A stretch of DNA of 64,000 nucleotides from Streptomyces sp. TLI_146 (GTDB lineage Bacteria; Actinomycetota; Actinomycetes; Streptomycetales; Streptomycetaceae), in contig NZ_PJMX01000001.1 in assembly GCF_002846415.1 (NCBI RefSeq), positions 5,828,001-5,892,000 of the forward strand, given 5' to 3'. Positions 7,585 through 14,955 of this stretch are shown here, piece by piece. Positions within the stretch are counted from its first letter, which is position 1. Each line of letters opens with the position of its first letter. The notes under the pieces are model-generated. The model was given only the letters and a program-made list of their open reading frames with translations, made no database searches and was not told where the DNA came from. The position numbers and the translations under genes were made by a program.

Positions 7585-9066
7585 GTGGGACGACACAGCC
7601 GACCCAAGGGCGCCGCGGGAACTCCCGATTCCTCCCGCACCGCCGAGACCACCGGGCCCGTGCCCGTGGTGGAGGGCGTGCCGGGGACGGGCGGACGCCG
7701 CCGCGCCGACGGCCCGCCGACCGGCCCGGTACCGAGGATCCGCCCGGTCCAGGGCGACCCCGCCCCGCAGCACTACGGCGGCACCCCCGCGCACGGCGTG
7801 CCCCAGGTGCGCGGCGGCCACCCCGAGCACCACGAGGGCGGGGGCGGCTGGGGCGGGCCCGCCGCGCCGCACTCCGGCGACCGGCAGGCCGTGTCCGGCC
7901 CCGGTGTCCGAATACCGGGACCCCGGCGTGAGTACGTGGACGCCTTCGACGGCGCCGACTGGACGGACACGGGCACGCACCGCCTGGCCGAGCCGGGCGG
8001 CACGGGCTCGTACCGAAGGCCGGAGCCCACGGATACGGGCTCGTACCGGAGGCCGGAGCCCACGGACACCGGCACCTATCGCCGGGTCGCCCCGACCGAC
8101 ACCGGCTCCCACCGCCGGGTGGATCCGACGGACACGGGCTCCCAGCGCCGGGCCGCCCCCGCGCCTCCCGCCCCCCGGCCGGTCCCCGTGCCCGAGCGGT
8201 TCGAGACGGCTCCCGAGGACGGGACGGCGAAGGCGGCCAAGCCGGGGAAGTCCGGCAAGGGCTCCAAGGGCCGTACCCTCACCGGGATCGCGGCGGCGGC
8301 CGTCACCACCGTGCTCGCGGTCGTGGTGGCCGGGCAGGTCACCTCCGACGGCGGCCACCGGACCGGCGCCCAGTCGGCCGACGACAACGGCCGGGGCGCG
8401 GACGGGCCCGCCTCCCGCTCCAAGGACCGGCCGACGCCCGCGCAGGCGGCCCCGGCCAAGCCCGCCTCGTACGAGCAGAAGATGGCTCTGCAGTACCCGA
8501 TCGACCCGAAGCTGAAAGGTTCCGGCGAGTTCGAGGCGGTGCCCGGGTCGGCGGCCGCGCCGGGCAAGGGGCGCAAGTACCGCTACCGGGTGGACGTCGA
8601 GAAGGGCCTCGGCCTGGACGGCGGCCTCTTCGCCGAGGCCGTGCAGAAGACCCTCAACGACGACCGCAGCTGGGCGCACGACGGGGCCAAGACCTTCGAG
8701 CGGATCTCCTCGGGCAAGCCGGACTTCGTGATCACCCTGGCCAGCCCGGGCACCACGGCGACCTGGTGCGCCAAGTCGGAGCTGGACACCGCCGAGGAGA
8801 ACGTCTCGTGCGACTCGGCCAAGACCGAGCGCGTGATGATCAACGCGTTCCGCTGGGCGCAGGGCTCCGACACGTACGGACCCCAGGCGATGTACGCGTA
8901 CCGGCAGATGCTCATCAACCACGAAGTGGGACACCGGCTCGGCCACGGTCATGTGAGCTGTCGCACTCCCGGGGCGCTCGCTCCGGTGATGCAGCAGCAG
9001 ACCAAGTCCTTGGACATAGACGGGATCAAGTGCCGTCCCAACCCCTGGGTCTACCCGACTGGTTGA
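7585..9066 (+). CDS. DUF3152 protein, membrane-anchored metzincin-like
   Basis: A 493-residue protein starting at a GTG eight bases after the hydrolase stop. Residues 1-225 are hydrophilic and low-complexity, and include five or six tandem units like TDTGSYRRPEP (about residues 130-190). A single membrane segment, TLTGIAAAAVTTVLAVVVAG, lies at about 230-250. The extracytoplasmic DUF3152 domain fills the rest. Near residue 446 it has HEVGHRLGHGH, which fits the HExxHxxGxxH zinc-binding signature of metzincin peptidases, and flanking cysteines suggest a disulphide. The repeat-rich cytosolic arm is longer than I would expect for the family. Peptidase activity is inferred only from the motif. In mycobacteria the homologue (Rv3207c) adjoins moeZ; here an 11.7-kb insertion separates them. 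Confidence 0.82.
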   Translation: MGRHSRPKGAAGTPDSSRTAETTGPVPVVEGVPGTGGRRRADGPPTGPVPRIRPVQGDPAPQHYGGTPAHGVPQVRGGHPEHHEGGGGWGGPAAPHSGDRQAVSGPGVRIPGPRREYVDAFDGADWTDTGTHRLAEPGGTGSYRRPEPTDTGSYRRPEPTDTGTYRRVAPTDTGSHRRVDPTDTGSQRRAAPAPPAPRPVPVPERFETAPEDGTAKAAKPGKSGKGSKGRTLTGIAAAAVTTVLAVVVAGQVTSDGGHRTGAQSADDNGRGADGPASRSKDRPTPAQAAPAKPASYEQKMALQYPIDPKLKGSGEFEAVPGSAAAPGKGRKYRYRVDVEKGLGLDGGLFAEAVQKTLNDDRSWAHDGAKTFERISSGKPDFVITLASPGTTATWCAKSELDTAEENVSCDSAKTERVMINAFRWAQGSDTYGPQAMYAYRQMLINHEVGHRLGHGHVSCRTPGALAPVMQQQTKSLDIDGIKCRPNPWVYPTG

Positions 9067-9081
9067 GACCAGCCGAGCCCT

Positions 9082-9132
9082 GCTGTCCACACTGTGGGAC
9101 GACCGTCCCAATCTCGGTTGACAGTGGACAGC
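9082..9132. promoter_or_regulatory. Nested inverted repeats overlapping the transporter promoter
   Basis: An outer inverted repeat has arms GCTGTCCAC (9082-9090) and GTGGACAGC (9124-9132). Nested inside it is a palindrome, TGGGACG-AC-CGTCCCA (9095-9110). The right outer arm falls in the spacer between the -35 and -10 boxes of the promoter at 9118-9147 and the inner palindrome lies just upstream of the -35. It may be a repressor or activator site, or in part the terminator for the DUF3152 gene, or both. Confidence 0.55.
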
Positions 9133-9147
9133 GGGGCTTTGCATAGT
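9118..9147 (+). promoter_or_regulatory. Strong housekeeping-type promoter for leader peptide and peptide-transporter operon
   Basis: A perfect -35 TTGACA (9118-9123), an 18-base spacer and a -10 CATAGT (9142-9147). The expected transcription start is at about 9154-9155, which coincides with the ATG of a 31-codon open frame. No other promoter of this quality is seen in the next 270 bases before the binding-protein gene. Confidence 0.7.
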
Positions 9148-9154
9148 TCTCGGC

Positions 9155-9250
9155 ATGCCGCACCGCCCCGTCACCCCCGCACGCGCCGCCATCGAGCTGG
9201 CGCTGATCGGCGTGACCGGGCTCTGCGTAGCCGACATTCACTGTTGCTGA
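9155..9250 (+). CDS. Putative leaderless leader peptide ending in Cys-Cys
   Basis: A 31-codon ORF starting where transcription from the adjacent promoter should begin, so its mRNA would be leaderless. The peptide begins MPHRPVTPARAAIELALIG and ends GLCVADIHCC, then TGA. Three of the last eight residues are cysteine, two of them directly before the stop. Cys-ending upstream ORFs are known in actinobacteria as cysteine-responsive attenuators of downstream genes. The following 170 untranslated bases include a 7-bp stem hairpin (9343-9359). A regulatory role for the peptide-transporter operon is inference. Confidence 0.55.
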   Translation: MPHRPVTPARAAIELALIGVTGLCVADIHCC

Positions 9251-9423
9251 CGCCCACTCGTGCGCAGTTTTCTTTCACTTGCGCTCGGGTAATTCCGTCT
9301 TTGCTCTTCCGCGCGGGCGCAGCACTCCCTCTTGTTCGAAGACCATGACGCCGTCATGGGCCGAGACGCACGCCCGCGTCCCCTTTGCCCTGTACGTGCA
9401 GTCACCGAGAGGTCTTCATTCCG

Positions 9424-11145
9424 ATGCGTCAGATGTCCGGAAACGTCGCAAGAGCGGCAGCGATAGCCGTGGTTCTCGCCGTGGGCGCCGTCGCCTGCGG
9501 CCCCGATGACAGCGGCGCCAAGAACGCCGGCGGCAGCTCGGACGGCAAGCCCCAGAAGGGCGGCACGCTCTCCGTCCTGAACAACGAGCCGCAGACCGAC
9601 TTCGACCCGGCGCGGCTCTACACCTCCGGCGGCGGAAACGTTCCGTCCCTGGTGTTCCGCACGCTCACCACGCGCAACCGCGAGGCCGGCGCCGAGGGCA
9701 CCAAGGTCGTCCCGGACCTCGCCACCGACACCGGCAAGCCCAACGCCGACGCCACGGTGTGGACGTACACCCTCAAGGACGGCCTCAAGTACGAGGACGG
9801 CACGGCGATCACGACGGCCGACATCAAGTACGGCATCGAGCGGTCCTTCGCGGCCGAGCTCTCCGGCGGCGCGCCCTACCTGCGCGACTGGCTGGTCGGC
9901 GGCGACAAGTACGAGGGCCCCTACAAGGACGGCGGCAAGGGCCTCGCGTCCATCGAGACGCCCGACGCCAAGACCATCGTCTTCCATCTGAACAAGCCCG
10001 AGGGCGAGTTCCCGTACCTGGCGACCCAGACCCAGTTCGCGCCGGTCCCCAAGGCCAAGGACACCGGCACCAAGTACGAGTCGCACCCGGTCTCCTCCGG
10101 CCCGTACAAGGTCGTCAAGAACGAGAACGACGGCGAGCACCTCGTCCTGGAGCGCAACCCCAACTGGTCCGAGGCCACCGACGCCGAGCGCAAGGCGTAC
10201 CCGGACAGCATCGACGTGCGCTCCGGCCTCGACGCCTCCGTCATCAACCAGCGCCTGTCCGCCTCGCAGGGCCCGGACTCGGCCGCCGTCACCACCGACA
10301 CCAACCTCGGTCCGGCCGAGCTGGCCAAGGTCGGCGGCGACAAGGCGCTCGCCGGGCGCGTGGGCACCGGCCACTTCGGCTACACCAACTACATCGGCTT
10401 CAACCCGAAGGTGAAGCCCTTCGACGACCCGAAGGTGCGCCAGGCCATCGCGTACGCGGTGGACCGCAGCTCGGTCGTCAACGCGGTCGGCGGCTCCTCG
10501 CTCGCCGAGCCCGCCACCACCTTCCTGCCCAACCAGAAGGCGTTCGGCTACACCGCGTTCGACCACTTCCCGGCGGGCGAGTCCGGCAACGCCGCCAAGG
10601 CCAAGGAGCTGCTGAAGGAGGCGGGCCACGCGGACGGCCTCACCGTCACGCTCACCCACTCCAACGCCAAGGGCAGCTCCAAGGGCCCCGAGGTCGCCAC
10701 CGCACTCCAGGACGCCCTGAAGAAGGCCGGGATCACGGTCAAGCTCCAGGGCCTGGAGGCCAACGACTACAACGACACCATCCAGACCGTCAGCAAGGAG
10801 CCCGGCTTCTTCCTGCGCGGCTGGGGCGCGGACTGGCCGTCCGGCGGCCCGTTCCTCGCCCCGATCTTCGACGGCCGCCAGATCGTCAAGGACGGCGCCA
10901 ACTTCAACACCGGCCTGCTGGACGACCCCTCGGTCAACAAGGAGATCGACGAGATCAACAAGCTGACCGACCTGGCGGCGGCCGCGCCGCGCTGGGGCGC
11001 CCTGGACAAGAAGATCGGTGAGCAGGCCGTGGTGGTCCCGCTCTTCCACCCGGTCTACAAGCGGCTGGTCGGCAAGGACATCAAGAACGTCGTCATCAGC
11101 GACTGGACCGGTGTGCTCGACATCTCCCAGGTCGCGGTCAAGTAG
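9424..11145 (+). CDS. Peptide ABC transporter substrate-binding lipoprotein
   Basis: A 573-residue SBP family 5 (Opp/Dpp-type) protein. It has a lipoprotein signal peptide with lipobox VGAVACG (Cys near residue 25). The mature protein shows family hallmarks such as GGTLSVLNNEPQTDFDP near the start, then KYGIERSFA, HPVSSGPYKV and VRQAIAYAVDR. It would capture oligopeptides or related solutes at the outer face of the membrane and hand them to the permease pair. The ATG follows GAGAGG at a rather long spacing. First structural gene of a four-gene operon. Confidence 0.92.
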   Translation: MRQMSGNVARAAAIAVVLAVGAVACGPDDSGAKNAGGSSDGKPQKGGTLSVLNNEPQTDFDPARLYTSGGGNVPSLVFRTLTTRNREAGAEGTKVVPDLATDTGKPNADATVWTYTLKDGLKYEDGTAITTADIKYGIERSFAAELSGGAPYLRDWLVGGDKYEGPYKDGGKGLASIETPDAKTIVFHLNKPEGEFPYLATQTQFAPVPKAKDTGTKYESHPVSSGPYKVVKNENDGEHLVLERNPNWSEATDAERKAYPDSIDVRSGLDASVINQRLSASQGPDSAAVTTDTNLGPAELAKVGGDKALAGRVGTGHFGYTNYIGFNPKVKPFDDPKVRQAIAYAVDRSSVVNAVGGSSLAEPATTFLPNQKAFGYTAFDHFPAGESGNAAKAKELLKEAGHADGLTVTLTHSNAKGSSKGPEVATALQDALKKAGITVKLQGLEANDYNDTIQTVSKEPGFFLRGWGADWPSGGPFLAPIFDGRQIVKDGANFNTGLLDDPSVNKEIDEINKLTDLAAAAPRWGALDKKIGEQAVVVPLFHPVYKRLVGKDIKNVVISDWTGVLDISQVAVK

Positions 11146-11147
11146 CC

Positions 11148-12155
11148 ATGAGTGAGGCCTTGTTGGCCTCGGAGGCGGGAGCGGTCCAGGTGGCCGCTCC
11201 CGCTTCGGGGGCCCGTCAGTTCTGGCGGCGGCTGCGCGCCCAGCGCGCGGTGACCGTCGCCGCCGTCGTGTTCGCGCTGCTCGTGCTCGTCGCGCTCACC
11301 GCGCCGCTGCTCACCGCCCTGGAGGGGCAGGACCCCAACGCCTTCCACCCCGCTCTGGTGGACTCGGCGGCCGGCGGTGTGCCCAAGGGCTCCTTCGGCG
11401 GGATCAGCGGCGACCACTGGCTCGGCGTGGAGCCCCAGACCGGCCGCGACCTGTTCGCCCGGCTCGTCTACGGCGCCCGGGTCTCCCTCGGCGTCGCCTT
11501 CATCGCCACCCTGGTGCAGGTGTTCATCGGGGTGAGCCTCGGACTGCTCGCCGCGCTCGGCGGGCGCTGGGCCGACCAGGTCATCAGCCGGTTCACCGAT
11601 GTGGTGGTGGCGCTGCCGCTGCTCGTCATCGGCCTCGGCCTGATCGCGGTCGTGCCCGACTCGGTGCCGCGCCCGGTCCTGATCACTTTCGTCATCTCCG
11701 TCGTCGGCTGGTCCGGCACCTCCAAGATCGTGCGGTCCTCCGCGCTCAGCCTCAAGTCGCTCGACTACGTCTCGGCGGCCCGGCTCAGCGGCTGGGGCCG
11801 GCTCGCGGTCGCCCGGCGCGAGCTGCTGCCCGCGCTGGGCGCGCCCGTCATCACGTACGGCGTGCTCCTGGTCCCCGCCAACGTCTCCATCGAGGCGGCG
11901 CTCTCGTTCCTGGGCGTCGGCATCAAGCCGCCCACCCCGTCGTGGGGGCAGATGCTCACCGACGCCAACACCTGGTACCAGTCGGCGCCGACCTATCTGC
12001 TGCTGCCCGCGGGCTTCCTGTTCGTGACGGTCCTCTCCCTCACCGTCGTCGGCGAGGGCGTGCGCACCGCGCTCGACCCCCGCGCCGCCTCCCGGCTGAA
12101 GGTGGGCGTCACGTCCCGCAAGGACGCCAAGACCCGTAAGGAGGCCGTGAAGTGA
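11148..12155 (+). CDS. Peptide ABC transporter permease (DppC/OppC type)
   Basis: A 335-residue polytopic permease starting two bases after the binding-protein stop. One membrane segment lies near residue 40 (TVAAVVFALLVLVALTAPL); the periplasmic segment HWLGVEPQTGRDLFARLVYG is typical of DppC/OppC. A BPD_transp_1 core of five segments follows, with the EAA-like loop YVSAARLSGWGRLAVARREL that docks on the ATPase. The tail overlaps the next gene by four bases (GTGA), implying translational coupling. Confidence 0.92.
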   Translation: MSEALLASEAGAVQVAAPASGARQFWRRLRAQRAVTVAAVVFALLVLVALTAPLLTALEGQDPNAFHPALVDSAAGGVPKGSFGGISGDHWLGVEPQTGRDLFARLVYGARVSLGVAFIATLVQVFIGVSLGLLAALGGRWADQVISRFTDVVVALPLLVIGLGLIAVVPDSVPRPVLITFVISVVGWSGTSKIVRSSALSLKSLDYVSAARLSGWGRLAVARRELLPALGAPVITYGVLLVPANVSIEAALSFLGVGIKPPTPSWGQMLTDANTWYQSAPTYLLLPAGFLFVTVLSLTVVGEGVRTALDPRAASRLKVGVTSRKDAKTRKEAVK

Positions 12156-13141
12156 CGGGCTTCCTGCTGCGACGGCTCGGCGGCGCGGTCTTCGTGCTGC
12201 TCGCCCTCTCCGTCGTCGTCTACCTCGTCTTCTACGCCGCTCCCGGCGACGTCGCCCAGATCGTCTGCGGCGAGCGCTGCTCCCCGGCCCAGGTGGCCCA
12301 GGTGCACGACCGCCTCCAGCTCGGCGACCCGATCCACGTCCAGTACTGGCACTTCCTCCAGGGGCTGTTCGCCGGGCGCGACTTCTCCTCCGGCGTCGGC
12401 GTCGTCCACTGCGACGCGCCCTGCCTGGGCCTGTCCTACCGCCAGGACTCGCCGGTCACCGACATCCTCGTGAACAAGCTGCCCGTCACCGGCTCGCTGG
12501 TGATCGGCGCGTTCGTGCTGTGGATCCTGCTCGGCGTCGGCACCGGGCTGCTCTCCGCGTGGAAGCGCGGCGGCGCCATCGAGCGGACGCTGACCGGGCT
12601 CACCCTGATCGGCTTCTCGACCCCGGTCTTCGTGATCGGCCTGGTGCTGATCATCGTCTTCTGCTCGACGCTCGGCTGGCTGCCGTTCCCGCAGTACACG
12701 CCGTTCTCGGACAACCCCGAGCAGTGGTTCTGGGGACTGCTGCTGCCGTGGATCTCGCTGGCGCTGATCGAGAGCGCCAAGTACGCGCGCCTGGTCCGCA
12801 GCTCCATGCTGGAGACCCTCGCCGAGGACCATGTACGCACCTTCCGGGCGTACGGACTCACCGAGCGGGCCATCGTCGGCAAGCACGCCCTGCGCGGCGC
12901 GGTCGCCCCGGTCATCGCGCTCAGCGCGCTGGACGCGGGCTCCATGTTCGGCGGCGCCGTGCTCACCGAGTCGCTCTTCGGCATCCAGGGCATCGGCAAG
13001 CTCCTGGTGGACTCGGTCCGCCAGGTCGACCTGCCCGTCGTGGTCGGCGTCGTCATGACGACCGGATTCTTCGTCGTACTGGCCAATGCCGTCGCGGACG
13101 CGCTGTACGCGATGGCGGACCGACGGGTGGTGCTCCAGTGA
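12152..13141 (+). CDS. Peptide ABC transporter permease (DppB/OppB type)
   Basis: A 329-residue permease. It begins TGFLLRRLGGAVFVLLALSV, typical of the DppB N-terminal segment. Six membrane segments are expected, with the cytoplasmic coupling loop EDHVRTFRAYGLTERAIVGK. The external loop carries four cysteines (VCGERCSP and HCDAPCLG), which may form disulphides. The GTG start overlaps the preceding stop and the end overlaps the ATPase gene by four bases. Confidence 0.92.
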   Translation: MTGFLLRRLGGAVFVLLALSVVVYLVFYAAPGDVAQIVCGERCSPAQVAQVHDRLQLGDPIHVQYWHFLQGLFAGRDFSSGVGVVHCDAPCLGLSYRQDSPVTDILVNKLPVTGSLVIGAFVLWILLGVGTGLLSAWKRGGAIERTLTGLTLIGFSTPVFVIGLVLIIVFCSTLGWLPFPQYTPFSDNPEQWFWGLLLPWISLALIESAKYARLVRSSMLETLAEDHVRTFRAYGLTERAIVGKHALRGAVAPVIALSALDAGSMFGGAVLTESLFGIQGIGKLLVDSVRQVDLPVVVGVVMTTGFFVVLANAVADALYAMADRRVVLQ

Positions 13142-14763
13142 CCGAGGCTACGACTGAGGCCCTGGTGGAGGTCGCCGACCTCGGCATCTCCTTCGGCGAG
13201 ACCCGGGCGGTCGACGGGCTCTCCTTCAGCCTGGCGCCCGGCGCCGCGCTCGGCGTGGTCGGCGAGTCCGGCTCCGGCAAGAGCGCGTCCGCGTACGCCC
13301 TGCTCGGCCTGCACCGGGGCACCGGCGCCGTGGTCGACGGGACCGTCCGGGTCGCGGGCACCGACGTACAGCGGGCCTCCGACGCCGAACTGCGGCGGCT
13401 GCGCGGGGGAGTGGCGGCGATGGTCTTCCAGGACCCGCTCTCCTCCCTCGACCCGTACTACGCCATCGGCGACCAGATCGCCGAGGTGTACCGGGTGCAC
13501 CGGGGCGGCTCCAAGCGCGCGGCACGCGCGCGTGCCGTCGAGGTGCTCGACCGCGTCGGCATCCCGGACGCCGCCCGCAAGGCGCGCTCGCGCCCGCACG
13601 AGTTCTCCGGCGGCATGCGCCAGCGCGCGCTCATCGCGATGGCGCTGGCCTGCGAGCCCAAGCTCCTCATCGCGGACGAGCCGACCACCGCACTCGACGT
13701 CACCGTCCAGGCCCAGATCCTCGACCTGCTGCACGGGCTGCGCCAGGAGACCGGGATGGGGCTGCTGCTCGTCACCCACGACGTGGGTGTCGCGGCGGAG
13801 AGCGTCGACGACGTCCTGGTCATGCGGCAGGGACGCGCGGTGGAGCGCGGGCCCGTAAGGGACGTGCTCGGCGCGCCCAAGGCCGCGTACACCAAGGAGC
13901 TGCTGTCGGCGGTGCCGCGCCTGGACACCGTGAAGACGGCGGCCCCGGACGCCGGTGAGCCGCTGCTCGAAGCCCGTGACCTGCTCAAGGTCTTCGGACG
14001 AGGCAAGTCGTCGTTCACCGCCGTCGACGGCGTCTCGCTCACCGTGCGGCGCGGCGAGACGCTCGGCGTGGTCGGGGAGAGCGGCAGCGGCAAGACGACG
14101 CTGGGCCGGATGCTGGTGGGCCTGCTCGACACCACGTCGGGCACGATCCGCCGGGACGGCACCGCCGTCCAGATGGTCTTCCAGGACCCGGTCGCCTCCC
14201 TCAACCCGAGGCGCTCGATCGGCGAGTCGGTCGCCGACCCGCTGCGCGCCTCGGGCGTACGGGACGACAACCGCATCCGCGCGCGCGTGGGCGAACTCCT
14301 GGAGCGGGTCGGCCTCGACCCGGACCGCTACGACCGCTACCCGCACGAGTTCAGCGGCGGCCAGCGCCAGCGCGTCGGCATCGCCCGCGCGCTCGCCGCC
14401 GAGCCGCAGCTGATCGTCTGCGACGAGCCGGTGTCCGCGCTCGACGTGACCACCCAGGCCCACGTCACCGAGCTCCTCGCGGAGCTCCAGCGCGAACTCG
14501 GCCTCGGGCTCGTCTTCATCGCGCACGACCTCGCCGTCGTACGGCAGGTCAGCGACCGGGTCGCGGTGATGCGCCGGGGCCGGATCGTGGAGGAGGGCGC
14601 GGTGGACGAGGTGTACGCATCGCCCAAGGACCCGTACACCCGGCAGCTGCTGGCGGCCGTCCCCACCGTCGACCCGGTGCTCGCCGCGGTGCGCCGCGCC
14701 GCCCGCAAGGAGCTGCGCGAGCAGCTGCGGGAGCAGAACCGCGACGAGGTGGCCGCAGCCTGA
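13138..14763 (+). CDS. Peptide ABC transporter, two ATPase domains fused (DppD-DppF type)
   Basis: A 541-residue cytosolic protein with two complete ABC ATPase domains in one chain. Domain 1 has Walker A GESGSGKS, signature FSGGMRQR and Walker [13 protein letters not shown]. Domain 2 has [17 protein letters not shown] and [12 protein letters not shown]. Fused pairs like this replace the separate DppD and DppF of other bacteria and energise the two permeases. The GTG start overlaps the preceding stop by four bases. Confidence 0.93.
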   Translation: MTEATTEALVEVADLGISFGETRAVDGLSFSLAPGAALGVVGESGSGKSASAYALLGLHRGTGAVVDGTVRVAGTDVQRASDAELRRLRGGVAAMVFQDPLSSLDPYYAIGDQIAEVYRVHRGGSKRAARARAVEVLDRVGIPDAARKARSRPHEFSGGMRQRALIAMALACEPKLLIADEPTTALDVTVQAQILDLLHGLRQETGMGLLLVTHDVGVAAESVDDVLVMRQGRAVERGPVRDVLGAPKAAYTKELLSAVPRLDTVKTAAPDAGEPLLEARDLLKVFGRGKSSFTAVDGVSLTVRRGETLGVVGESGSGKTTLGRMLVGLLDTTSGTIRRDGTAVQMVFQDPVASLNPRRSIGESVADPLRASGVRDDNRIRARVGELLERVGLDPDRYDRYPHEFSGGQRQRVGIARALAAEPQLIVCDEPVSALDVTTQAHVTELLAELQRELGLGLVFIAHDLAVVRQVSDRVAVMRRGRIVEEGAVDEVYASPKDPYTRQLLAAVPTVDPVLAAVRRAARKELREQLREQNRDEVAAA

Positions 14764-14838
14764 CGCTCTGTCACTCTCCCGCCCCGTAGCGCGACGGAAC
14801 GCGACCGGGGTGGGAAAGTTACGTGCATTCACCCCTTC

Positions 14839-14874
14839 CGGTGGCGCGATGGACAACCGTCCATCGCGCCACCG
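14839..14874 (+). terminator. Terminator hairpin after the peptide-transporter operon
   Basis: A perfect 16-bp stem (CGGTGGCGCGATGGAC at 14839-14854 with its complement at 14859-14874) and an AACC loop. It lies 75 bases past the ATPase stop and before the PelF gene, and so separates the transporter operon from the polysaccharide block. Confidence 0.75.
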
Positions 14875-14955
14875 TCGTATCCGCATACGTTCTTCCCGCT
14901 GCGAGTCGCCGGTGCAACGGCGGCCGCCCACCAGGGAGATCGGGGGTGCGTACAT

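Noticed and set aside
7970-8160. Tandem repeats as a CRISPR array
   Set aside because: They lie in frame in a coding gene, have no variable spacers of constant length and no cas genes nearby.
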